Of a DNA stretch of 64,000 nt, positions 6,270 through 13,901 are shown piece by piece. Position 1 is the stretch's first letter, and every line of letters starts with the position of its first letter. The position numbers were made by a program, and so were the translations under genes. Origin of the DNA: an uncultured Christensenella sp. (GTDB lineage Bacteria > Bacillota > Clostridia > Christensenellales > Pumilibacteraceae); the NCBI GenBank assembly GCA_910579205.1, contig CAJTTD010000002.1:62001-126000 (forward strand), given 5' to 3'. A model generated the notes under the pieces. It was not told the origin of the DNA. It made no database searches and saw nothing but the letters and a program-made list of their open reading frames with translations.

Positions 6270-8519
6270 ATGAAAAGTGTGGACTTAAACGCGAAATGGA
6301 AAATTACATCGGGCGATGACGTTTCGGTGTGCGATTTGCCTTATGACGCGACCGTAAATATCGCCAAGGACTACGCATGCGCTTTCGGCGAGCGTAACGG
6401 CTACAGACCGGACGCCGCCGTTACCTTGACTAAAGATATTCCTACGGTCAAAAGCGGCAAGACCACTCTTTATATATCGGGGGCTTGCGGCAGAGGCGAC
6501 GTCATGCTCAACGGCGAGCTGGTCGGGCGTTTGGACGGTTATGCGCCCAATTCGTTCGATCTTACGGGCAAACTTTCGGGACTGCGCAACACGCTCGCAT
6601 TGCAAATGGTATCGTCGGCGCAGATGAGCGACAAGTATGTCGGATTGGGCATTGCGGGCGGCGTTAAGCTTTTTACTCAAAACAAACTCGATTTCGAGTG
6701 CGACTCTCTTTTTGTCAAGACCGAAACGGCGGACGGCAAGACGTACGCCGTAGTTTCTGTTACCGTTCGCAACGACGGAGAAGCGGTCAAGTTCACGCTC
6801 GACTGTTCGGTCGCCAACGCGCGCGGCAAACGCGCGGGCAAAAAACAGCGCAAAATATTCATGCGCGCCTCGTCCGTCAAGACCTTTGTCGTGCGAGTGC
6901 GCATTACAAAGGCGTACGAGTGGACGGTAAACGATCCGTACATGTACCGTTTGACTGCCAAGATCATCGCGCCCGACAATGCGGAGCGCGCCCTTTCTAC
7001 GAGCTTCGGCATAGTAACGCGCATGCTCAACGGCGAGCGCGGTCTTTACATCAACGGCAAAAACACGCTGCTCATGGGCGCGTACGTTTCCCATGCGGAT
7101 GCGGCGCTCGGCGGCGTTTGCAATTATTCCAACGAAAAGCGCAGATTTACCGCGCTTAAAAATATCGGCTACAACGCGGTGCATTTTGTGGAATGTCCCG
7201 CCGAAGCCGCGCTCGACGCGCTCGACGACATAGGCATGTACGCGTTTGTCGATCTGTTTTCGCATTTGCGCGCGGGCAAGTCTCCGCTGGACGGACACGA
7301 GCTTTTTGCAGACGGCGTGAGCTGTACAGAAGCGAGCGTCCGCGCTCTTCGCAACCACCCGTGCGTAGTTATGTACGGCGTTGCCGACGACGTTCCCGAG
7401 TGTTACGGTCGCCACGGCGGACATAAGCTAATCGCCGACATAGCGGAGCGCATAAGACAAATAGACGATACGAGACCTATCACGGTATCCGCGCGCGAGG
7501 AAGTTCCTACGGTAAAGGAGCTGGAAGAAGCGGGCGTGCGCAAGATAGGAGATACTGACGCCGCGCTCATAAACGCGGGCAGAGAAAAAGATCTTTTCGA
7601 TACGCTCACCGCGGGCGCGTTCGATTCGGTGGACGTTTGCGGATTCAATTATCTGTATCCGCTGTACGAAACGGAAAAGTTCAAGCGCAACCGCTTGATA
7701 GTGGGGGCAAGGACAAGCTCCGACCGCGCGTTTGAAAGTTTGGACGAGACCGAAAAGAACGGGCGCGTCATAGGCGACTTTAACGATTGCGGCATAGACT
7801 ATCCGGGCGGCGGCAAGCTCAACGAGATAATAACGACGCGCGGCGACCTCGACGCAATGTGCGACGAAAAGCCGCAAAGCGTTTATAAACGCATACTTCT
7901 CGGCGCGAGGGACGTGGTGTACATAACCGTCCTCGATCCCGATACGGACGAGCCCGTTCCCATGTGGAATTGGCCGAGACATTTGGGTCGCGAGGTAACC
8001 GTCAAGGTGTATACGTCGGGCGTTGTTGTGGCGCTGTATCTGGACGGCAGACTTATAGGCCGCAAACTCGCGGGCAAACTCAATCGGCATGTGGCTACGT
8101 TCACTACCGAATATTACCCCGGCACACTGGAAGCGGTGGCGTATTTCAAAGGCGTGGAATGCGCGCGCACCACGCTCAAGACGGCGGGCTCGCCCAAATC
8201 GATAAAGCTGTCGGCATACGAAAAGAACTTGTCGCTCGAGCGCGGCGACCTCGGATTTTTGTACGTGGACGTTTGCGACAAGGAAGGCGAGATCGTTCCG
8301 TACGCCATGCGCGAGCTGGAAATAACCGTTACGGACGGTAAACTGCTCGGCTTTATAAACGCCGACCCCATGCTCAGAAAAAACGCTTTCGACAGATGTC
8401 CCGCTTACGGCGGAAAAGCGTTCGCCGTGATAAAGCCGGACGGAGAGGGCAAGACAGTCGTAAAGGTAACGGGCGACGGGCTTACGTCGTCCAAGCTCAC
8501 ATTCAAAGCGCGTGATTGA
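6270..8519 (+). CDS. Glycoside hydrolase family 2 fold protein, probably catalytically inactive
   Basis: A 749-residue GH2-type protein without signal peptide, hence cytoplasmic. Order: a jelly-roll sugar-binding domain (residues 1-140, with DVMLNGELVGRLDGY), an immunoglobulin-like domain (150-255), the TIM barrel from LYINGKNTLLMGAY (about 260-520), and C-terminal beta domains. The key active-site segments are changed: where active members have W-S-x-G-N-E after NHP, this protein has YGVADD (D374 at the acid/base glutamate position). Where they have G-S-E-T or G-x-E at the nucleophile, it has GARTS (R481). The Arg-x-Ser-His stretch of the barrel is also lost (VHFVECP). The fold is secure; I infer a non-catalytic sugar-binding or regulatory role. 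It is translated from a leaderless message. Confidence 0.85.
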   Translation: MKSVDLNAKWKITSGDDVSVCDLPYDATVNIAKDYACAFGERNGYRPDAAVTLTKDIPTVKSGKTTLYISGACGRGDVMLNGELVGRLDGYAPNSFDLTGKLSGLRNTLALQMVSSAQMSDKYVGLGIAGGVKLFTQNKLDFECDSLFVKTETADGKTYAVVSVTVRNDGEAVKFTLDCSVANARGKRAGKKQRKIFMRASSVKTFVVRVRITKAYEWTVNDPYMYRLTAKIIAPDNAERALSTSFGIVTRMLNGERGLYINGKNTLLMGAYVSHADAALGGVCNYSNEKRRFTALKNIGYNAVHFVECPAEAALDALDDIGMYAFVDLFSHLRAGKSPLDGHELFADGVSCTEASVRALRNHPCVVMYGVADDVPECYGRHGGHKLIADIAERIRQIDDTRPITVSAREEVPTVKELEEAGVRKIGDTDAALINAGREKDLFDTLTAGAFDSVDVCGFNYLYPLYETEKFKRNRLIVGARTSSDRAFESLDETEKNGRVIGDFNDCGIDYPGGGKLNEIITTRGDLDAMCDEKPQSVYKRILLGARDVVYITVLDPDTDEPVPMWNWPRHLGREVTVKVYTSGVVVALYLDGRLIGRKLAGKLNRHVATFTTEYYPGTLEAVAYFKGVECARTTLKTAGSPKSIKLSAYEKNLSLERGDLGFLYVDVCDKEGEIVPYAMRELEITVTDGKLLGFINADPMLRKNAFDRCPAYGGKAFAVIKPDGEGKTVVKVTGDGLTSSKLTFKARD

Positions 8520-8552
8520 CCGCTATATCCCGCGATCGACGCGGTAAGCGGT
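8519..8552 (+). terminator. Two-part hairpin after the GH2-like gene
   Basis: ACCGCT (8519-8524) pairs with AGCGGT (8547-8552), and inside it CCGCG (8530-8534) pairs with CGCGG (8540-8544). It overlaps the stop codon. There is no clean T-run, so it may be a weak terminator or an mRNA 3' stabiliser. Confidence 0.4.
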
Positions 8553-8595
8553 TAGATTATCATAAATAGGACATAATTTCGGTAACGGAGCAATC

Positions 8596-10206
8596 ATGAA
8601 GAAAAAAACAATCGCCGTATCAATATTATCGACCGCAGTCTTTTGCGCGGCTCCCGTGCTTGTCGGCTGTTCGGGCGACCATTACGGAAAAATAGATTTC
8701 GACGCGCAAGACACGTCTTACGTCGTTACGAGCCAAGGCGGAAGCGCGGTCTCTTACGGCAATTACATGTATTTTATAAACGGTACGCGCGGTTACGAGG
8801 ACACGGACGGCAAAGCCAACGTTTGGGACGACGTAGTTAAGGGCGCGCTTTACCGCGCCGAGTTCAACGGACAAAAGTCGGACAGCGCATACGGCGACGG
8901 CGTTTATACGTTCGATGCGGTTGCGGACGACAAGGGCTTGGCGTTCAAGTACACCGAGGGCAAGGACTATTACGAGAAAGACATAAACATAGTAGACGTT
9001 ACCAAGATCGCGCCCAAGACGGTGGGTACTACGGGCTACGCGCAAGGCGGCATATTCATTTACGACAACTACGTGTATTTCGCATCGCCCAACAACAGTA
9101 AAAACTCCACGGGCACTGTGCAGACGACGCGCACCGACTACTTTATGATGCCGCTGTCGGGCGGAGAGCCTACAAAGATATATACGTCAACCGAAGGCGT
9201 AAATACTTCGTCTTCGCCGTACGCGTTTTATAAATTCGGCGGCAGCGTGTATCTTGTGGTGAGCGAGGACAGCAATATCGTTTCCGTTCGCATAGATGCG
9301 TCCAAAGCCAAGGCGGAAGATCCCGTCAAGTTCGAAGTGAACGCTACGAGCGTGTATTTCCCCGTGCGCGACGTTTACTACAACGGCATCACGACCGACA
9401 CGGTGGAGGACTTTATTTACTTTGTTCGTTCCGTAACGGACGATGATACGCAAAAAGCGGGCACGGTGATAGAAGCCATGCGCCCCGACGGCAGCGAAAA
9501 CTTCAAGGTGTCCGAAAACGGATTGACGGAGACTATAGACGGAGTGCGCGACGGAGTATTTTTCTATCGCACGTCCGACAATGCGGGCAACACCGTTGTG
9601 GCGTACACGAGCTTGCACGATATGCTCACCGAGCATTCGCCCACATATGCCGCCGATCAAGAAAGCAAACCCGTCGATAAGCAAAACAGACAGTTTGGCG
9701 GACGCTTCCGCACCAACGTAGGATCGTTTACCGCGACGTATCCCTTCCGCAGCGATCTTAATTCCAACGAAGTGTACTTTATCGGCGTAAACGGCTCGAC
9801 TACGAGCGTGTACAGCGTGAGCGGCACAGTGCGCGCGCTTTGCCAAGCTTCGGGAACTCCGCAGTTTATCCGCGGCAACTACTTGTACTACGCGGGTTCG
9901 AGCAACGATTTTTACCGCGTCGCCATGTGGGAAAATATGGAAGACTACGGCAAGATCCAAAACCTTGCAAGCAGCACTACTTCGGCGGGAATAAGCTGCG
10001 ACTACGCGGCGGGGTACTTCACGTATTTCGGCGAAGTGGACAAGTGGGCGAGCGGCTACTCATTCTTTGAAAAGGTAGACGGCGTGCAAGTGATAGTGGA
10101 CGGCGAGATATCGTTCGATCCCGTATTCGTAGGACTGCGCTCCGACGCCGATATCCCGAGCGAGGAAGAGCTGGAAGAAGAACTCGGCACGTCCGATTCG
10201 GAATAA
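8596..10206 (+). CDS. Secreted lipoprotein of beta-propeller type, unknown function
   Basis: A 536-residue protein with a lipoprotein signal: positive start MKKKT, hydrophobic stretch, and lipobox VLVGC near residue 25. The mature part is rich in repeated strands of the type GNYMYFINGTRG, DNYVYFASPNNS, NEVYFIGVNGS, RGNYLYYAGSSN, each of about 40-60 residues. This is the spacing seen in DUF5050-like and other beta-propeller sensor domains. The C terminus ends in an acidic tail (PSEEELEEELGTSDSE). The ACGGAG ribosome-binding site fixes the ATG. I do not recognise a specific function; a surface-exposed ligand-binding or assembly role is an inference. Confidence 0.75.
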   Translation: MKKKTIAVSILSTAVFCAAPVLVGCSGDHYGKIDFDAQDTSYVVTSQGGSAVSYGNYMYFINGTRGYEDTDGKANVWDDVVKGALYRAEFNGQKSDSAYGDGVYTFDAVADDKGLAFKYTEGKDYYEKDINIVDVTKIAPKTVGTTGYAQGGIFIYDNYVYFASPNNSKNSTGTVQTTRTDYFMMPLSGGEPTKIYTSTEGVNTSSSPYAFYKFGGSVYLVVSEDSNIVSVRIDASKAKAEDPVKFEVNATSVYFPVRDVYYNGITTDTVEDFIYFVRSVTDDDTQKAGTVIEAMRPDGSENFKVSENGLTETIDGVRDGVFFYRTSDNAGNTVVAYTSLHDMLTEHSPTYAADQESKPVDKQNRQFGGRFRTNVGSFTATYPFRSDLNSNEVYFIGVNGSTTSVYSVSGTVRALCQASGTPQFIRGNYLYYAGSSNDFYRVAMWENMEDYGKIQNLASSTTSAGISCDYAAGYFTYFGEVDKWASGYSFFEKVDGVQVIVDGEISFDPVFVGLRSDADIPSEEELEEELGTSDSE

Positions 10207-10256
10207 CAGAGCCGCGTAAAACCGCGATAAAAAATAATTCAATCGAGCTAATTTGC

Positions 10257-10285
10257 TTGACAACGATATAACCGTATGTTATCAT
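10257..10285 (+). promoter_or_regulatory. Promoter of the rpmG-secE-nusG operon
   Basis: TTGACA (10257-10262), 17 bases, TATCAT (10280-10285). Transcription would begin around 10292, within or at the edge of the following hairpin. Confidence 0.65.
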
Positions 10286-10288
10286 TAT

Positions 10289-10312
10289 AAAGCACCGCGA
10301 TGTCGGTGCTTT
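10289..10312 (+). terminator. Promoter-proximal hairpin before rpmG
   Basis: AAAGCACCG (10289-10297) and CGGTGCTTT (10304-10312) form a 9-base stem with a 6-base loop, followed by ATTTAG. It may terminate upstream readthrough or act as a 5' structure on the rpmG message. Confidence 0.5.
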
Positions 10313-10339
10313 ATTTAGCGTGTTTTCGGAGGGTACGGT

Positions 10340-10498
10340 ATGGAACCTAAAAACGTTAGAATAACGCTCGAGTGCACAGAGTGCAAACAGCGTAATTACG
10401 ACACTACAAAGAACAAAAAGAACGATCCCGACAGGATCGAGCTCAACAAGTACTGCCGTTTTTGCAAAAAGCGCACCGTTCATAAGGAAACAAAATAA
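10340..10498 (+). CDS. rpmG: Ribosomal protein L33 (bL33)
   Basis: A 52-residue protein starting [16 protein letters not shown], with the two CxxC pairs of zinc-binding L33 (CTEC at residues 12-15, CRFC at 39-42) and the conserved [10 protein letters not shown] and [13 protein letters not shown]. It is a component of the large ribosomal subunit near the E site. A GGAGGG ribosome-binding site precedes the ATG. Its stop codon TAA shares its last A with the ATG of secE (TAATG), showing tight translational coupling. The rpmG-secE-nusG order is the standard Firmicute arrangement. Confidence 0.97.
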   Translation: MEPKNVRITLECTECKQRNYDTTKNKKNDPDRIELNKYCRFCKKRTVHKETK

Positions 10499-10800
10499 TG
10501 GCGGGCGATAAGGTCAAGGATAAAAAGGAAAAGAAAAACAAAGAGCCCGGCAAAGCCCGCCGTTGGTTCAAGGACTTCTTTTCCGAATTGAAAAAGGTAA
10601 CGTGGCCGTCTTTTTCAAAAGTCGTTAAGCAGACGGGAGTCGTTCTGCTTGTTACGATATGCTTTTTGCTTGTCTTGATCGCTTTCGATTCGCTTTTCGG
10701 CTTTTTGCATGAGCTGTTGATAGGCGGCTTGACTACGGACGCGAGCGTATCCGCCGCGCTCGCTCGGTCGCTGTTCTTGGGCGGAGGAGGTTTGTTATGA
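10498..10800 (+). CDS. secE: Preprotein translocase subunit SecE
   Basis: A 100-residue protein with a lysine-rich cytoplasmic N terminus, the conserved amphipathic segment ending in FSELKKVTWPSFSKVVKQT, and one membrane helix (VVLLVTICFLLVLIAFDSL). SecE clamps SecY in the membrane translocon. About 25 residues at each end extend beyond the minimal SecE. Start overlaps the rpmG stop; its own stop overlaps the nusG start by four bases. Confidence 0.96.
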   Translation: MAGDKVKDKKEKKNKEPGKARRWFKDFFSELKKVTWPSFSKVVKQTGVVLLVTICFLLVLIAFDSLFGFLHELLIGGLTTDASVSAALARSLFLGGGGLL

Positions 10801-11333
10801 CGAACGAACAGCTACCCGAAGCACAGTGGTATATCCTCCACACATATTCCGGCTACGAGAACCTCGTTAAGGTCAACCTCGAAACGTCCTTTCAAAAGAA
10901 CAACATCGAGGACAGGCTCATCGATATCCGTATCCCTATGGAAGACATAGTCGAAGAGAAAAACGGCAAGCGTAAAATAGTACACAGACGCATGTTCCCT
11001 TCGTACGTGCTTGTAAAAATGATCTATACGCGCGACATGTGGCACTTGATAACGGGTACGCGCGGAGTTACCGGCTTTGTCGGTCCGCAAGGCAAACCCA
11101 CGCCGCTCACCGACGAAGAAATACGGCGCATGCAGCTTGAAAAGGTTACTGTAAAAACCGAGTTCGCAGTGGGCGATACCATTCGCGTTGTCAACGGTCC
11201 GCTCACGGACATGACGGGCGAGATCAAGAGCATAAACGCCACAACGGGCAAGTGTTCGGTCGATATAAACATGTTCGGCAGAATGACCCCCGCGGAACTC
11301 GATACTTATCAGCTCGAAAAGATAGATCTGTGA
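10797..11333 (+). CDS. nusG: Transcription termination/antitermination factor NusG
   Basis: 178 residues with the NGN domain (WYILHTYSGYENLVKVNLE, then RRMFPSYVLVKM and TRGVTGFVG) and a C-terminal KOW domain (GDTIRVVNGPLTDMTGEI). NusG binds RNA polymerase and links it to Rho or the ribosome. The ATG overlaps the secE stop (ATGA), with a GGAGGAGG-type ribosome-binding site inside secE. Normal length and motifs. Confidence 0.97.
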   Translation: MTNEQLPEAQWYILHTYSGYENLVKVNLETSFQKNNIEDRLIDIRIPMEDIVEEKNGKRKIVHRRMFPSYVLVKMIYTRDMWHLITGTRGVTGFVGPQGKPTPLTDEEIRRMQLEKVTVKTEFAVGDTIRVVNGPLTDMTGEIKSINATTGKCSVDINMFGRMTPAELDTYQLEKIDL

Positions 11334-11445
11334 TATGCGGCAGCCGCGCCGCCATATAAGCCGCGGCAAACGATTCAGTGCATAACGGGAGAGAGATATC
11401 TCGTCAGAACCGCGATTGTAAAATAAATTTACAAGGAGAAACAAA

Positions 11446-11874
11446 ATGGCAAAAAAACTGCAAGCAGTAGTAAAACTGCAGCTTCCCGCGGGCAAAGCCA
11501 CGGCGGGTCCCCCCGTCGGCTCGAGCTTGGGTCCGCACGGTATCAACATCGCAGGCTTCGTTAAGGAGTTCAACGAGCGCACGAAAGACAGCGTGGGACT
11601 TATAATCCCCGTCGTCATGAGTATATACAGCGACCGTTCGTTCACCTTTATCTTAAAGTCTCCGCCCGCAGCCGTTCTCATTAAAAAGGCGGCTGGTTTG
11701 GAATCGGCTTCGGCAAAGCCCAACCGCGACAAAGTGGGCAAGATAACGATGGCGCAAGTCGAAGAGATAGCCAAAATAAAAATGGCGGACTTAAACGCGG
11801 CGTCTATGGAAAAAGCGATGTCGATGGTAGCGGGTACGGCTCGCTCCATGGGCATAACCGTGGTGGAGGGCTGA
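11446..11874 (+). CDS. rplK: Ribosomal protein L11 (uL11)
   Basis: 142 residues with the full L11 sequence, including the proline-rich N-terminal motif ([20 protein letters not shown]) and the rRNA-binding C-terminal domain. L11 forms the base of the GTPase-associated stalk with L10. AAGGAG precedes the ATG. It follows nusG after 112 bases and is followed by rplA after one base. Confidence 0.98.
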   Translation: MAKKLQAVVKLQLPAGKATAGPPVGSSLGPHGINIAGFVKEFNERTKDSVGLIIPVVMSIYSDRSFTFILKSPPAAVLIKKAAGLESASAKPNRDKVGKITMAQVEEIAKIKMADLNAASMEKAMSMVAGTARSMGITVVEG

Positions 11875-11875
11875 T

Positions 11876-12562
11876 ATGAAACACGGAAAAAGATATACGG
11901 CCGCCGCTGCGGCAGTCGAACGCGGCAAGCTTTACGACGTTGCCGAAGCGTTTGCGAAAGTAGAAGAAATAGCAACGGCTAAATTCGACGAGACGATCGA
12001 AGCTCACATCAAGCTCGGCGTCGATCCCCGCCAAGCCGATCAGCAAGTGCGCGGCACGGTAGTTCTTCCCCACGGTACGGGTAAGAGCGTTCGCGTTCTC
12101 GTTATCGCCAAGGGCGAAAAAGCGGATATCGCTCAAAAAGCCGGCGCGGATATCGTAGGCGCGGAAGAGATAATAGCCAAGATCCAAAACGAAAACTATC
12201 TCGACTTCGACGTCGTTATAACTTCGCCCGACATGATGGGTCAGTTAGGTAGAGTGGCGCGTATCTTAGGTCCGCGCGGCTTGATGCCCAGCCCCAAATC
12301 GGGAACTATCACTCAAGACATCGCAAAGGCGATCGCCGATACCAAAGCGGGTAAAGTAGAATACCGCGTAGACAAAACGGCTATCGTTCACTGCATAATC
12401 GGCAAAAAGAGCTTCGGAGCGGACAAACTCAAGGAAAACTTCGACACGCTCATGGACGCAATAGTCCGCGCCAAACCCGCGGCGGCAAAAGGCACGTATT
12501 TAAAGAGCGTGTACGTAACGCCCGCCATGGGTCCCGGGGTAAAACTCAACGTTCGCGCATAA
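11876..12562 (+). CDS. rplA: Ribosomal protein L1 (uL1)
   Basis: 228 residues with the L1 signature region ([20 protein letters not shown]) and normal termini. L1 builds the mobile L1 stalk at the E site and in many bacteria represses its own mRNA. The start is one base after the rplK stop with GGAGGG inside rplK. Confidence 0.98.
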   Translation: MKHGKRYTAAAAAVERGKLYDVAEAFAKVEEIATAKFDETIEAHIKLGVDPRQADQQVRGTVVLPHGTGKSVRVLVIAKGEKADIAQKAGADIVGAEEIIAKIQNENYLDFDVVITSPDMMGQLGRVARILGPRGLMPSPKSGTITQDIAKAIADTKAGKVEYRVDKTAIVHCIIGKKSFGADKLKENFDTLMDAIVRAKPAAAKGTYLKSVYVTPAMGPGVKLNVRA

Positions 12563-12600
12563 CGCGCCCCCGAACCATTATCGTTATATTGCGGCAATGC

Positions 12601-12725
12601 CGCAGCCTGAGACAACAAGCGGAAACTTAATCGACCGTGAGGTCGGCTTGTCGAGGCGTTACGAAACTTCCCGTCCAAATGGGCGGTCGTTAAGCGACGC
12701 TTTGTCAAAGGCGTCGCTTATTTAT
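12601..12725 (+). promoter_or_regulatory. L10 leader RNA with terminator-like hairpin
   Basis: Upstream of rplJ lies a structure matching the Firmicute L10 leader: GACAACAAGC (12611-12620) faces GCTTGTCGAGG (12646-12656), and between them CGACC (12632-12636) pairs with GGTCG (12641-12645), consistent with the kink-turn that L10(L12)4 recognises. It is followed by a 10-base hairpin, TAAGCGACGC (12691-12700) with GCGTCGCTTA (12711-12720), and a T-rich tail. Known role: excess L10 complex binds and lowers rplJL expression. The same element could also bind the L10-like domain encoded at 15300-15650, which is speculative. Confidence 0.8.
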
Positions 12726-12745
12726 TATCAATCAAGGAGGTAAAC

Positions 12746-13237
12746 ATGTCGGAACATAACATCGAGGCAAGAAAAGCAGTAGTAGCCGAGCTAAGCGACA
12801 AAGTCAAAAACGCGTCGTCCGTGGTCATAGTCGATTACCGCGGAATAAACGTGGAGCAAGATACCGCTATGCGTAAGGCGCTCCGCGAAGCAGGCGTAGA
12901 GTACCGCGTCATAAAGAACAGCGCGTTGTCGCGCGCGTTTGCGGCTACGGGCAACGACGGCTTCGACGACAGCTTTGTAGGCCCTACGGCGGCTGCGTTC
13001 GGTTCGGAAGATCCCATTGCGCCTTGCCGTATTCTTTCCGAGTACGAAGCAAAGACGCCGCTCACCATAAAGAGCGGACTTGTCGAAGGCAAAAAGTTCG
13101 ACGCGAACGGCATCAAGTCGCTCTCGAACATACCCGAAAAACCCGTACTGCTCGCTCAAGTCCTCGGGCTTCTTACAAGCCCCATGCGCTCGCTCGCCAT
13201 CGCTATCAGCGAAGTTGCAAAAAAGAAGAGCGCATAA
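12746..13237 (+). CDS. rplJ: Ribosomal protein L10 (uL10)
   Basis: 163 residues with the rRNA-binding globular domain (SVVIVDYRGINVEQ, AGVEYRVIKNSALSRA, FGSEDPIAPCRIL, LTIKSGLVEGK) and the C-terminal helix that carries L7/L12 dimers (EKPVLLAQVLGLLTSPMRSL). It anchors the ribosomal stalk next to L11. Strong AAGGAGG ribosome-binding site. A diverged second copy of its globular domain is embedded in the TIR protein 2.1 kb downstream. Confidence 0.98.
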   Translation: MSEHNIEARKAVVAELSDKVKNASSVVIVDYRGINVEQDTAMRKALREAGVEYRVIKNSALSRAFAATGNDGFDDSFVGPTAAAFGSEDPIAPCRILSEYEAKTPLTIKSGLVEGKKFDANGIKSLSNIPEKPVLLAQVLGLLTSPMRSLAIAISEVAKKKSA

Positions 13238-13347
13238 CGCTTTTCGCTCGTTTTTATCAACACCCGCCGCATACGCGGCAAGCGTGGCTGCTATAAAGCC
13301 GATCAATAAAAAATACGGGCGAAACGCCCAATAAGGAGAAATTCATC

Positions 13348-13722
13348 ATGGCAGATTTGGATAAGATGCTCGAGGAAATCGAGAAAATGACCGTTTTGGA
13401 ACTTAACGACCTCGTAAAGAAGATCGAGGAAAAGTTCGGCGTATCGGCGGCGGCTATGGCTGTTGCCGCACCCGCAGCGGGCGGCGCTGCCGCACCCGCA
13501 GCCGAAGAGCAGACGGAGTTCACCGTTGTGCTTAAAGACGTCGGCGCGAACAAGATCCCCGTTATCAAGGTCGTTCGCGAGCTTACTTCGCTCGGTCTCG
13601 GCGAGGCGAAAGCGCTCGTTGACAACGCTCCCTCCACTATCAAAGAGAACGTCAGCAAAGCCGAAGCGGAAGAGATCTCCAACAAGTTCAAAGAAGTCGG
13701 CGCAACCGTCGAACTCAAATAA
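13348..13722 (+). CDS. rplL: Ribosomal protein L7/L12 (bL12)
   Basis: 124 residues: N-terminal dimerisation domain ([17 protein letters not shown]), an alanine-rich hinge (about residues 33-52) and the C-terminal factor-binding domain ([39 protein letters not shown]). It recruits translation GTPases. AAGGAG ribosome-binding site; the gene ends the ribosomal block and is followed by a strong terminator. Confidence 0.98.
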   Translation: MADLDKMLEEIEKMTVLELNDLVKKIEEKFGVSAAAMAVAAPAAGGAAAPAAEEQTEFTVVLKDVGANKIPVIKVVRELTSLGLGEAKALVDNAPSTIKENVSKAEAEEISNKFKEVGATVELK

Positions 13723-13742
13723 TCAAACTATCCAAAAACAAC

Positions 13743-13772
13743 AAACGACCGCGCTCGCGCGCGGTCGTTTTG
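13743..13772 (+). terminator. Intrinsic terminator of the rplJL unit
   Basis: AAACGACCGCGC (13743-13754) and GCGCGGTCGTTT (13759-13770) form a perfect 12-base stem with the loop TCGC, ending in a run of T. It separates the ribosomal operon from the TIR gene. Confidence 0.9.
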
Positions 13773-13837
13773 TATATCGCGGAAAAACTCTATCGCAACG
13801 CCGCACAAGCGGAAACAGTGCACTTGTACCAAATAGA

Positions 13838-13867
13838 TTGACAATGCGGCGGCGCGTGTGGTAAATT
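13838..13867 (+). promoter_or_regulatory. Promoter of the TIR/L10-like/LRR gene
   Basis: TTGACA (13838-13843), 18 bases, TAAATT (13862-13867). With the terminator upstream, this makes the TIR gene its own transcription unit. Confidence 0.6.
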
Positions 13868-13901
13868 ATAAAAAGAATACACGGTGAGGAAGAAGTGGCA
13901 C

